Positions 4,710 through 10,642 of a DNA stretch of 22,943 nt are shown here, in pieces. The notes below the pieces were generated by a model. The model did not search any database. It was given only the letters and a program-made list of their open reading frames with translations, and was not told the DNA's origin. The number at the start of each line of letters is the position of its first letter. The first letter of the stretch is position 1. The DNA is taken from the IMG/VR virus record IMGVR_UViG_3300032047_000141, positions 1 to 22,943 of that record; one strand, written 5' to 3'. A program made the translations under genes and the position numbers. This DNA is from a virus.

Positions 4710-5322
4710 AGAAGAATTTGAAAAAAGCCTTCTCAAACAATTCAACTCTGTTATTGCCAAATGGGAAGGTGGCATTGTCAACGATCCAGAAGACCCCGGA
4801 GGGTTTACTCGCGGTGGCATTGCTTTAAATTACAATTCTGACATAACTAAAGATCAATTGATGGCTATGACACATGATGACATAGCTAATATTCTTTACA
4901 AAAAGTATGGCGAACCATACAAAATACACACAATGTCACCCGGACTTGCGTTAGCTTTCTTTGACTGCTCAATTAATCAAGGCCCAAGCAAAGCACAAGT
5001 GTCTTTACAACATGCTATAAACGAGTTTAATCAAAATTACCCTTATTCAAACGACAAGTATATTGACGCTGACGGTATATTTGGCAAAAGAAGTCACGCT
5101 GCTTTGCAAACTATTATGGCAAATTATGGTAACAAAAAGTCTTACAGGTTGTTATTAACTAATTTCTTGTCAAATCGTATGAATAGCTACGCTCAGAAAT
5201 ACAACCCAAAGTTTCACAAAGGGTGGTCTAACAGACTTATGGATATAGCGTTTCTTGCCAACATTATAGAACTAGAATGGCAGGCAGAGCCGGGGCATTT
5301 AGATAGTTGGCCTACTTCATAG
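4702..5322 (+). CDS. Endolysin, GH108 (ZliS-like) peptidoglycan hydrolase (206 aa)
   Basis: The start is a GTG at 4702, 7 bases after TAAGGAG (4688-4694). Residues 18-40 read IAKWEGGIVNDPEDPGG then FTRGGI, the hallmark of glycosyl hydrolase family 108; Glu22 of the EGG is the expected catalytic residue. The C-terminal part (about 118-200) carries the DADGIFGKRSHAAL pattern of the PG_binding_3 domain that usually follows it. Length is close to the family norm (about 170-210). There is no signal peptide, so it should need a holin to reach the cell wall. It cleaves glycan strands of peptidoglycan for lysis. It overlaps the gene before by 8 bases and the gene after by 16. Confidence 0.93.
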   Translation: MNKEEFEKSLLKQFNSVIAKWEGGIVNDPEDPGGFTRGGIALNYNSDITKDQLMAMTHDDIANILYKKYGEPYKIHTMSPGLALAFFDCSINQGPSKAQVSLQHAINEFNQNYPYSNDKYIDADGIFGKRSHAALQTIMANYGNKKSYRLLLTNFLSNRMNSYAQKYNPKFHKGWSNRLMDIAFLANIIELEWQAEPGHLDSWPTS

Positions 5323-5498
5323 TTACATACGGAAACGAAGACGATCCGCTGCGGTTTATTTTAATCGCAAAAGATTACTATAATGCTTTGTATTTATGTC
5401 AAACCCACGTAGAAGACGTACTTGACGTAGAAGAAGTAGTAAAAACAGGAATTTCTGACATTGGAGACCCTATTTTTGAGCCTCCAACCTACCATTAA
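5307..5498 (+). CDS. Unknown small protein with a TTG start (63 aa)
   Basis: The frame opens with a TTG at 5307 inside the last codons of the endolysin gene, with no strong Shine-Dalgarno, so translation probably relies on coupling to the upstream gene. The product reads as a convincing small protein: MAYFIVTYGNEDDPLRFILI, an amphipathic helix (YYNALYLCQTHVEDV) and a Pro-containing tail. It is acidic and soluble. The beta-alpha start suggests a small fold of the kind found in many phage hypothetical proteins. No family is recognised. Confidence 0.65.
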   Translation: MAYFIVTYGNEDDPLRFILIAKDYYNALYLCQTHVEDVLDVEEVVKTGISDIGDPIFEPPTYH

Positions 5499-5544
5499 TA
5501 CAAAAAAACTTGCATAATTAACTTTTTTACAGCATTTTAGCTCC

Positions 5545-5922
5545 ATGAGTGAGCGATTGACTGTAGAAATAGTTGAATATTTGCCGTTCATTAGAAAAAT
5601 ACTAACGGCAAAGCGTCACTCTATTGGCTTAACACAGGATGATCTTAACGAGCGACTCGGATACGCAGATCGTTTAGTGAGCAAATGGGAATGTGGTGAT
5701 AGAAACCCCAGTACATTCGCTTTTGAATGCTGGACTAATACATTAGAAATGGATGTAAATGAGTTGCTCCAAGAAAGTAAGGAGCAATATGAACATCATT
5801 ATGGGCATAGATCCCGGCTTAACAGGTGCAATAACGACGATAGAAATGGAGAACATTCGTGTGTTGCAGACAGACGATATGCCTGTTCTTGTCAACCAGA
5901 TTTGCCCTTATTTGCTGACTGA
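5545..5922 (+). CDS. XRE/Cro-CI-type DNA-binding regulator (125 aa)
   Basis: Residues about 16-70 form a lambda-repressor-type helix-turn-helix: IGLTQDDLNERLGYADRLVS then KWECGDRNPS, with the typical LTQ-x2-L start and S-x-W-E recognition helix end. It should bind operator DNA. The preceding 46-base gap has a weak promoter-like pair, TTGCAT (5510-5515) and CATTTT (5533-5538), 17 bases apart; no good Shine-Dalgarno is present before ATG 5545. The last 44 residues (82-125) are read out of frame across the start of the RuvC-like gene (overlap 5789-5922), are Cys- and Arg-rich and look unlike a domain, so they may be a read-on tail after loss of an earlier stop. No CI-type peptidase domain is present. 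Confidence 0.85.
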   Translation: MSERLTVEIVEYLPFIRKILTAKRHSIGLTQDDLNERLGYADRLVSKWECGDRNPSTFAFECWTNTLEMDVNELLQESKEQYEHHYGHRSRLNRCNNDDRNGEHSCVADRRYACSCQPDLPLFAD

Positions 5923-6286
5923 AATATTAACCAATCACGTTAGAAAGTTTCCGATACACAAGTTTGTTATTGAAGACGTACACTCTATGCCAAAACAAGG
6001 AGTTGCTAGTACCTTTAAATTTGGCAGAAGCAAAGGAGTTGTTGAAGGTGTTTTAGCTGGGTTACATAAACGACTTAGTTATGTTTCTCCTGTAACTTGG
6101 AAAAAACATCTTAATTTAACAAAACAAAGCAAAGACGCATCAGTTGCACTTGCTAACAGCATATTCAAAACCTCTGCGCATTGGCCTTTGAAAAAACATA
6201 ATGGTCGCGCTGAAGCTGCATTAATCGCATACCATGAAGGGATTACAAAATATGAAAAGGAGTCAGCCCAATGCCACAAGACTTGA
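5789..6286 (+). CDS. RuvC-like Holliday junction resolvase (165 aa)
   Basis: ATG at 5789 follows AAGGAG (5778-5783). The N-terminus MNIIMGIDPGLTGAI holds the first RuvC acidic residue (Asp8); Glu62 lies in FVIEDVHSMPKQGVASTFKF, and the last motif HNGRAEAALIA supplies His137 and Glu142 where bacterial RuvC has an Asp. The fold is RNase H-like, about 165 residues as in the family. Enzymes of this type cut four-way junctions and branched phage DNA during replication and before packaging. Its 5' end overlaps the XRE gene by 134 bases and its 3' end overlaps the DnaT-like gene by 35 bases, which ties regulation, resolution and replication into one transcript. Confidence 0.9.
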   Translation: MNIIMGIDPGLTGAITTIEMENIRVLQTDDMPVLVNQICPYLLTEILTNHVRKFPIHKFVIEDVHSMPKQGVASTFKFGRSKGVVEGVLAGLHKRLSYVSPVTWKKHLNLTKQSKDASVALANSIFKTSAHWPLKKHNGRAEAALIAYHEGITKYEKESAQCHKT

Positions 6287-6554
6287 CGAAGATTGGCAAC
6301 CATCTACCAACTATCAAATCGTCTTCCCGCATCTCGACCTCGACACAGAACTTGTCAAATTCCAAGAATACTACATCAACCTTACAACCAAAAAAGCCTT
6401 CAAAGTCAACTGGGATCTCACTTGGAAAAAATGGCTCCTTAACGCCGACAAGTGGGCAAAAGAAAAACTGGCTGACAAAACCACAACCAAACAATATGGT
6501 AACGACCAACGACAGGCTCTCAATATCGCGTTTAACGCAATACCAAACGATTAA
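6252..6554 (+). CDS. DnaT-like replication protein, DNA-binding domain only (100 aa)
   Basis: Residues about 11-62 (LDEDWQPSTN ... FPHLDLDTELVKFQEYYINL ... VNWDLTWKKWLLNA) match the C-terminal domain shared by DnaT and many phage replication-initiation proteins, where L-x-x-D-W, the D-x-E-x-x-K-F-x-x-Y segment and W-D-x-T-W-x-x-W are typical. In DnaT this part binds single-stranded DNA and acts in primosome assembly. The usual N-terminal winged-helix region is missing, so this is a stand-alone version. The ATG at 6252 is preferred over 6234 because AAGGG (6237-6241) is 10 bases upstream. It overlaps the next gene by 59 bases. Confidence 0.78.
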   Translation: MKRSQPNATRLDEDWQPSTNYQIVFPHLDLDTELVKFQEYYINLTTKKAFKVNWDLTWKKWLLNADKWAKEKLADKTTTKQYGNDQRQALNIAFNAIPND

Positions 6555-6975
6555 ATCATTAGAGCCGTTGTCTACTGAAGATTGCTACACTATGATAGGT
6601 AGTGTAAACGATCTAATTAATCAGTTATCCAACATGGAAGGCGCTACCAAACAAGAAATTGCTAAACTTATGCACAATCTTGCACTCGTTATTCGCTCAA
6701 CACTCCCCGGTGCTGACGAACCAGACGAACAAGATAGACAAACAATACTAACGCATTACGCTACAGAGTTAGGCGCAGTGCCATATCCTTTACTACAAAA
6801 ATCGTTTCAGCATTTACGCAAACACTGGAAATACAAAACATTTCCTAAGATTGCGGAAATAATGGAACCAATCAAAGAAGAAATGGGAGAGATAGAACAA
6901 ATGTATAAAAGTCTTATTCACCTTAATAAATTGTTGAGTCACAGAATAGAAAGAGATACCGGGGAGTCGCCTTAA
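6496..6975 (+). CDS. Possible replicative helicase loader-like protein (159 aa)
   Basis: The part from about residue 30 on is clearly protein-like. It contains ILTHYATELGAVPYPLLQKS then FQHLRKHWKYKTFPKIAEIM, a pattern (Y-x-x-x-L, P-x-x-x-L/V-x-x-A/S, a W, then FP-x-x-x-E/D-I/L) shared by small phage proteins annotated as helicase loaders or replication accessory factors. A long helical C-terminus follows. Position directly after the DnaT-like gene supports a replication role. The start is uncertain: ATG 6496 lies within the previous gene and has no Shine-Dalgarno, TTG 6568 and ATG 6592 are alternatives. Function is inferred from pattern and context. Confidence 0.65.
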   Translation: MVTTNDRLSISRLTQYQTIKSLEPLSTEDCYTMIGSVNDLINQLSNMEGATKQEIAKLMHNLALVIRSTLPGADEPDEQDRQTILTHYATELGAVPYPLLQKSFQHLRKHWKYKTFPKIAEIMEPIKEEMGEIEQMYKSLIHLNKLLSHRIERDTGESP

Positions 6976-6989
6976 CTCCTTCTTAGTGC

Positions 6990-7160
6990 ATGGAAGTAAG
7001 GAACAACTTCCTAAACACGGCGGGCTTTCAACAGTCCAGAGGTTACGGCAACCATCAAATTAAAACAAAGAGGTGTTCTGCTGATTGTATAGTGGCCCGG
7101 CTAAACTCAGTTGGTTTTGTATCCACTTTGCATGAGGTTAAAGCAGAGGCGACCGCCTAG
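6990..7160 (+). CDS. Possible 56-aa protein with an ExK-type nuclease signature
   Basis: From an ATG at 6990 a 56-codon frame runs MEVRNNFLNTAGFQQSRGYG ... to a TAG at 7158. Its second half reads SADCIVARLN followed after nine residues by LHEVKAEATA, i.e. an Asp (32) 17 residues before E49-x-K51, the arrangement of PD-(D/E)XK or VRR-type nucleases. Against a real gene: no Shine-Dalgarno, a length far below any such nuclease, and three TAG stops in all three frames at 7158, 7163 and 7168. It may be a truncated nuclease remnant, a tiny real protein, or a chance frame across a structured RNA. The gap 6976-7231 is otherwise unassigned. Confidence 0.35.
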   Translation: MEVRNNFLNTAGFQQSRGYGNHQIKTKRCSADCIVARLNSVGFVSTLHEVKAEATA

Positions 7161-7205
7161 CGTAGCGTAGGCACTGTCTAGGTCATTTAAAATGCAAAGA
7201 ACACC
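7072..7205 (+). ncRNA. Candidate structured RNA in the 6976-7231 gap
   Basis: GGTGTT (7072-7077) can pair with AACACC (7200-7205), and CTTTGCAT (7126-7133) with ATGCAAAG (7192-7199). The two 3' strands are directly adjacent, so the helices could stack end to end around a 48-base side domain. Inside, AGGC/GCCT (7147-7150/7155-7158) and GCCTA/TAGGC (7155-7159/7168-7172) are alternatives that exclude one another. An additional GGAAGT/ACTTCC hairpin lies upstream (6992-6997/7006-7011). The pairing ends 14 bases before the AAAGGAG that serves the gene at 7232, so a leader or cis-regulatory RNA is possible. No known RNA family is recognised. Confidence 0.3.
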
Positions 7206-7231
7206 AGCCGATTTACATAAAGGAGAATCAA

Positions 7232-7507
7232 ATGGTTAAAATCAAAGAAGTTTACGAAAAATATCTACCAGAAAACGCTCGCAGAAAACACGCTCTTAAT
7301 GAGATATACAGCATTTTAAAATCACATTCGTTCACGACCGCTGCTATAGAACATGCAACAGACGCTTTGCGAAACGCACAACCCGCTACTAGAAAAACCA
7401 TAGAAGATGGTTTGTATCATTTTGCAGAAGCAGCAAAACGAGAAAACGAGCAAATGCAGTCTATCATTGAAATTTACGAGGTAGAAATTAATGAAGATAA
7501 CAAATAA
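7232..7507 (+). CDS. Unknown helical protein (91 aa)
   Basis: A good AAAGGAG (7219-7225) precedes ATG 7232 by 6 bases. The product begins MVKIKEVYEKYLPENARRKH and is predicted to be all helix, with alternating charged and hydrophobic residues and no cysteine, membrane segment or known motif. The C-terminus is acidic (EIYEVEINEDNK). It overlaps the nuclease gene at 7491 by 17 bases and probably supplies its translation coupling. Location at the head of the nuclease/annealing/SSB group suggests a recombination accessory role, but only by association. Confidence 0.8.
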   Translation: MVKIKEVYEKYLPENARRKHALNEIYSILKSHSFTTAAIEHATDALRNAQPATRKTIEDGLYHFAEAAKRENEQMQSIIEIYEVEINEDNK

Positions 7508-8414
7508 TCACAATCTCCCCGAAGTCATTCTTGACTGGATTAATAATGCTAATAAAGAACGACAACGACAATTAGATCAAGGAGACTTTACTGTTACACA
7601 ATTGCTGTCTAATCCTAAAGAGCAATACCTATTGCACATGCACCCAGAAATAGAAATAGATGCCTCTAGGTATATTGCTTTATTATCTGGCGAAGCGTGG
7701 CATACTGGGATTGCTGCCAACAGCACAAACCGTAGGTTCAACGGTGCGCTTGTAGAAAAACGGTTTTCAACCAAGTATCAAGGTTGGAAAATTACAGGTC
7801 AGCCTGACGTTATTGATAACGATTATCTTATTGACTTCAAAGAATCTACTGTTGCACGGTTCAAGTCTCGCGTACCGCAAGAATACGAAAACCAACTTAA
7901 TTGTTATCATTATATACTCAGTCATAACGGCATACATCCTAAGTTCATGGGTATATGGGTCAAATACAAAGACTATATGCCAAGTCGTGCAGGTACTAAT
8001 CATTACCCTGACGCACAAATGGAATACTTTTCTGTGCCAATCTGGGACTACAACCAGCAAGACGAATTTATTCAAGATCGTTTAGAAAAACATCTTTCAT
8101 GGAATCCAAATGACGAGCTTCACATCAACCGCTGGGGTTGCAGTGATGAAGACCGTTGGTACGCAGGAGAAATATTTGCAGTTATGAAGAAAGGTGGCAA
8201 ACGCTCACTACATAACGCTGACACACGTCGTGCTGCTCAAGAATGGATTGATAGCGACAACACTAAAGTAAAGAAAGATCTATTAACAATAGAACACAGA
8301 CCGGGCGTATATCGCAAATGCGAAAATTATTGTTTTGCATCAACGGTTTGCACACAGTATAATGAACCACTAGGAGAGAGCAATGAAGGATCTACACCAC
8401 GCAGCGAAAGCTAA
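7491..8414 (+). CDS. PD-(D/E)XK nuclease of the RecB/Cas4 type (307 aa)
   Basis: Nuclease motifs appear in the RecB-family order: H71 in GEAWHTG, E89 in VEKRF, D106 in ITGQPD, D115-F-K117 in DYLIDFKES, and Q135-x-x-x-Y139 in ENQLNCYHY. Four cysteines (C217, then C277, C281 and C287 in RKCENYCFASTVC) could hold an iron-sulfur cluster as in Cas4 and AddB, although in those the first Cys lies near the N-terminus. Such enzymes are 5'-3' or 3'-5' exonucleases that prepare single strands for annealing. It lies upstream of a Rad52-type annealing protein and SSB, making an exonuclease/annealase recombination module. No CRISPR genes are near, so a Cas4 adaptation role is unlikely. Confidence 0.88.
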   Translation: MKITNNHNLPEVILDWINNANKERQRQLDQGDFTVTQLLSNPKEQYLLHMHPEIEIDASRYIALLSGEAWHTGIAANSTNRRFNGALVEKRFSTKYQGWKITGQPDVIDNDYLIDFKESTVARFKSRVPQEYENQLNCYHYILSHNGIHPKFMGIWVKYKDYMPSRAGTNHYPDAQMEYFSVPIWDYNQQDEFIQDRLEKHLSWNPNDELHINRWGCSDEDRWYAGEIFAVMKKGGKRSLHNADTRRAAQEWIDSDNTKVKKDLLTIEHRPGVYRKCENYCFASTVCTQYNEPLGESNEGSTPRSES

Positions 8415-8754
8415 TCCGGGCAAGGGCGACTTTGCTTCTAAGCAAACAGCAGACTTGTTTGACGGCAAAACACAAATAGGATGGGTCAAGTTAGGCCCAA
8501 AACGTGATGCAAAAGCTATCGCAAGAATAGTTATACGCTGTTTAGAGACATATGAGTACGGTTTAACTTCATCTGAAATTGCAAATGCAATTAATGAACC
8601 AATACACAATGTACGACCGCGTTGCTCTGATCTAGTACGTGACGGCATCGTTGTTAAACACCCAACACAAACATCAATAAACAGAAACAATAAGCCAGAA
8701 CGTGTTTACATTTTAAAGAGCAACTACGAAAGGCTATACAATGACCAATTATGA
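8383..8754 (+). CDS. Winged-helix DNA-binding protein (123 aa)
   Basis: AGGAGAG (8372-8378) lies 4 bases before ATG 8383, within the end of the nuclease gene (32-base overlap). Residues about 44-105 have a winged helix-turn-helix pattern: a first helix (AKAIARIVIRCLETYEY), LTSSEIANAI as helix 2, NVRPRCSDLVRDGIVV as recognition helix with the L-x-x-x-G-x-V/I turn, and a wing ending in RVYIL. The N-terminal 40 residues are polar and possibly disordered. It could be a regulator or an accessory DNA-binding factor of the recombination module. It overlaps the annealase gene by 14 bases. Confidence 0.75.
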   Translation: MKDLHHAAKANPGKGDFASKQTADLFDGKTQIGWVKLGPKRDAKAIARIVIRCLETYEYGLTSSEIANAINEPIHNVRPRCSDLVRDGIVVKHPTQTSINRNNKPERVYILKSNYERLYNDQL

Positions 8755-9301
8755 TTCAGCAAATACAGACGCACACCAGCGCAAACTAAAGCGCATGCTT
8801 TCTGCACCATTTGCAGACAATCAAATACTGTACCGTGTCGGCTCTAAAGGCCGTGACAACACAGCAATGATGCTTGCGTACCTTGATGCTCGTATGGTTC
8901 ACATGCGACTCGATCAAGCTGTTGGCCCATTCTCATGGGAAAACGAAGTATCAATACAAGGTTCTGCGTATGTTTCACGTGTAACATTGCATTTACCATC
9001 AGGCCAAGTCATTACACGTTCTGACGGTGCTGACGGCTCACAGGTAGAAGCAATCAAAGGTGGCATCAGTGACGCTTTCAAACGCACAGGCGTATTGTTT
9101 GGTATAGGTTCTTACCTGTATCGTATGCCTAACATTTTTGTACCTATGAAACAAAACGGCAAGTACCCAACAGACGAAGGTATTGCTATGTTACGCAAAG
9201 CACACGCTAATCTTGCTGTGCAATACAACGCATACCTTGACCAACATTTTGGCGCGATAGACGCTGATACCAAGACAATGTTAGCCAACCCTGACGGCTA
9301 A
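8741..9301 (+). CDS. Rad52/Rad22-type single-strand annealing protein (186 aa)
   Basis: The start at 8741 follows GAAAGG (8728-8733). The central fold is that of Rad52-like annealing proteins: YLDARMVHMRLDQAVGPFSW (about 47-66) with the conserved R-L-D-x-x-x-G-P-x-x-W, then a strand region with VTLHLPSGQ, then VEAIKGGISDAFKRTGVLFG (about 102-121), the K-G-x-x-D-A-x-K-R signature, and SYLYRMPN. The protein anneals complementary single strands coated by SSB. Length fits the phage (Sak-like) versions. It lies between a RecB-type nuclease and SSB, the arrangement expected for a phage recombination system. Confidence 0.92.
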   Translation: MTNYDSANTDAHQRKLKRMLSAPFADNQILYRVGSKGRDNTAMMLAYLDARMVHMRLDQAVGPFSWENEVSIQGSAYVSRVTLHLPSGQVITRSDGADGSQVEAIKGGISDAFKRTGVLFGIGSYLYRMPNIFVPMKQNGKYPTDEGIAMLRKAHANLAVQYNAYLDQHFGAIDADTKTMLANPDG

Positions 9302-9307
9302 CTTGTA

Positions 9308-9355
9308 TGGCCTCAGTGATGTATCTCTCCCAGATATCCTCCATCACTGGGGCCA
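9308..9355 (+). other. Strong extended hairpin between the annealase and SSB genes
   Basis: TGGCCTCAGTGATG (9308-9321) pairs with CATCACTGGGGCCA (9342-9355): 14 pairs including one G-U. Inside the loop TATCT (9322-9326) pairs with AGATA (9332-9336) around CTCCC, leaving a 5-base bulge. No T-run follows, so it is unlikely to be an intrinsic terminator. It could be an RNase III processing site, an attenuator or a translational operator for SSB, whose start is 43 bases downstream. Confidence 0.7.
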
Positions 9356-9398
9356 CCCATAACCGTTTGGCAACAAGCGAAAACAGAAAGGAAGTAAC

Positions 9399-9833
9399 AT
9401 GACTATTAACATTGCAATCGTAGGCGGTAACATGGCTGCTGATCCTGAGTACAGAGATATGCCTAATGGCGACCCTGTAGTTAATTTCAGCATTGCTACA
9501 TCCTACAAAACAAAAGCTGGTGACAAGATACCAACTTACCACAAATGCGTCAGTTATAACGCAGGTATTATAAAGTACATGCAAGCTGCCAGAGTTAAGA
9601 AAGGCACCCCATTGGTTATATGTGGTGAACGTACAACTCGGTCTTACGAAAAAGATGGTAAGAAACAGTATGCGCACGAACTGCAAATACCTAATTATGG
9701 TGGCAAAATATGGGTAATCAACCCACGAAGCGGTGACATGGACACGATTGGAGACAACAATGGACATGACGGAAGCATTAGCCAAAGCGCAGGAGCCGAT
9801 CAGGGACTCCCAGACGACAAGATCCCTTTCTAG
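9399..9833 (+). CDS. ssb: Single-stranded DNA-binding protein (144 aa)
   Basis: AAAGGA (9386-9391) precedes ATG 9399. The first 110 residues show the OB-fold pattern of bacterial SSB: MTINIAIVGGNMAADPEYRD, then PVVNFSIATSYKT, a Gly-rich turn and the VNFSIA / YHKCVSYN strands, and a KGTPLVICGERTTRSYEKDG segment. After a short linker the C-terminus ends in LPDDKIPF, the acidic tip that recruits other replication and repair proteins. It protects single-stranded phage DNA and cooperates with the annealing protein just upstream. The last 74 bases overlap the next gene in another frame. Confidence 0.95.
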   Translation: MTINIAIVGGNMAADPEYRDMPNGDPVVNFSIATSYKTKAGDKIPTYHKCVSYNAGIIKYMQAARVKKGTPLVICGERTTRSYEKDGKKQYAHELQIPNYGGKIWVINPRSGDMDTIGDNNGHDGSISQSAGADQGLPDDKIPF

Positions 9834-10053
9834 TCGTTGCGTAATAACACCACATGTAGAGGGCTATCCACCAGAGATAGCTCTTTACTATGGCGACAAA
9901 GAACTTGTATATTTACCCTTTCAACCAGAAACAGCTTTGCATTTAGCAAATCAAATCTTGCAAGCGTCAAAGGAACATATCGAATGGGTAAAGTTAAATA
10001 CAACGGACAAGGAGCCAATCTTAACAGAAGACCCTCCGAAACAATCGAAATAG
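9760..10053 (+). CDS. Unknown small protein overlapping the SSB gene (97 aa)
   Basis: ATG 9760 is chosen because TGGAG (9749-9753) lies 6 bases upstream; an earlier ATG at 9733 has no such site. The product begins MDMTEALAKAQEPIRDSQTT; the core HVEGYPPEIALYYGDKELVY followed by LPFQPETALHLANQILQ looks like three short strands and a helix, i.e. a compact fold. No named family is recognised. It overlaps SSB by 74 bases and the next gene by 70 bases, typical of dense phage packing. Confidence 0.75.
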   Translation: MDMTEALAKAQEPIRDSQTTRSLSSRCVITPHVEGYPPEIALYYGDKELVYLPFQPETALHLANQILQASKEHIEWVKLNTTDKEPILTEDPPKQSK

Positions 10054-10265
10054 ATGGGTTCGCGTTTACTCGTTCTTGGAATCCTGAAACTATGGAACCA
10101 TTTGAAATGTTTGCTGTAGAACGCGGGAAACCGGGAACGATAAACGATGTGCTTATGAAAGCAGGTATTGTTGCATCAATGCACATGCAGGGAAGAACAT
10201 CAAAAGAAATAGAAACAAATCTTAACAAAATAGATAGTTGCGAGGACAATGATCCTCTCTTCTAG
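9984..10265 (+). CDS. TSCPD-like small protein (93 aa)
   Basis: AAAGGA (9969-9974) lies 9 bases before ATG 9984. Residues about 25-82 read DGFAFTRSWNPETMEPFEMF, then GKPGTINDVLMKAGIVASMH and GRTSKEIETNL, which resembles the TSCPD domain: a strand pair with E-x-F, a G-x-x-x-N/D-x-x-L-x-x-x-G-x-x-x-S helix and a final -E-I-x-x-x-L helix. This domain is usually the C-terminal end of adenosylcobalamin-dependent ribonucleotide reductases. Stand-alone versions occur in phages; their role is unclear. The call is by pattern only. It ends in DNDPLF. Confidence 0.6.
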   Translation: MGKVKYNGQGANLNRRPSETIEIDGFAFTRSWNPETMEPFEMFAVERGKPGTINDVLMKAGIVASMHMQGRTSKEIETNLNKIDSCEDNDPLF

Positions 10266-10274
10266 GGAGGTATC

Positions 10275-10496
10275 ATGTGGTCAGCTAAAGTAACTCTTAT
10301 TCTAGCAAATATATGGATGTATGATTTTTACACACCCTATGTGTTTGAAACATCAAATGACTGCTTAAACACAGTGATGACCCATTTATCTATTTTACCA
10401 CAAGAAATGATAGAAAATGGTGTTGGCGTTTACAAAATGAGCTGCGAATGGGTTCCCCCACCACCAAGGGAAAAGCCAACATGGAACAAGAATTAA
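10275..10496 (+). CDS. Unknown small protein (73 aa)
   Basis: GGGAGG (10265-10270) lies 4 bases before ATG 10275. The product begins MWSAKVTLILANIWMYDFYT, a beta-like or weakly hydrophobic start, continues with a helical stretch and ends in a proline cluster (WVPPPPREKPTWNKN). Nothing identifies a family. The sequence TCTAGGGA followed by GGTATCA (10261-10275) partly echoes the 593/1630 repeat but contains this gene's ribosome binding site, so the resemblance may be chance. It overlaps the next gene by 16 bases. Confidence 0.7.
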   Translation: MWSAKVTLILANIWMYDFYTPYVFETSNDCLNTVMTHLSILPQEMIENGVGVYKMSCEWVPPPPREKPTWNKN

Positions 10497-10642
10497 AGCC
10501 GCTTAAAACAAGCGAAGCAGAAATCTATATGCACCCGCATACATTACGGTTCGTGCCTTATAAATTATCCGAAGATGGTGAACGTCTGTACGATATAGAA
10601 ACGCTTGATTACTGGTTATCGTTTTCCTCTCAGGAACGTTAA
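10481..10642 (+). CDS. Unknown small protein, last gene of the plus-strand block (53 aa)
   Basis: ATG 10481 is chosen over an in-frame ATG at 10448 because AAGGG (10466-10470) lies 10 bases upstream. The product MEQELKPLKTSEAEIYMHPH is acidic and ends in a Trp/Tyr-rich stretch (YDIETLDYWLSFSSQER). No family is recognised. Its last 27 bases overlap the end of the minus-strand metallophosphoesterase gene, and a hairpin spans this junction. Confidence 0.65.
   Translation: MEQELKPLKTSEAEIYMHPHTLRFVPYKLSEDGERLYDIETLDYWLSFSSQER

Noticed and set aside
6243-6509. An 88-codon minus-strand frame across the DnaT-like gene
   Set aside because: Phe/Val-rich complement of a Lys/Asn-rich coding sequence; no supporting signals.
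7491-8414. The nuclease as a CRISPR-associated Cas4
   Set aside because: No repeat-spacer array and no cas1/cas2 genes are present; the annealase/SSB neighbourhood points to phage recombination.
9207-9785. A 192-codon open frame on the minus strand across the annealase and SSB genes
   Set aside because: It lies opposite two clearly identified genes, has no domain or ribosome binding site and an unnatural composition; it is a shadow of the plus-strand coding sequence.
10261-10275. Third copy of the AGGGA-GGTATCA repeat
   Set aside because: Three bases are missing relative to the others and the string is made of a stop codon and a ribosome binding site, so chance is likely.
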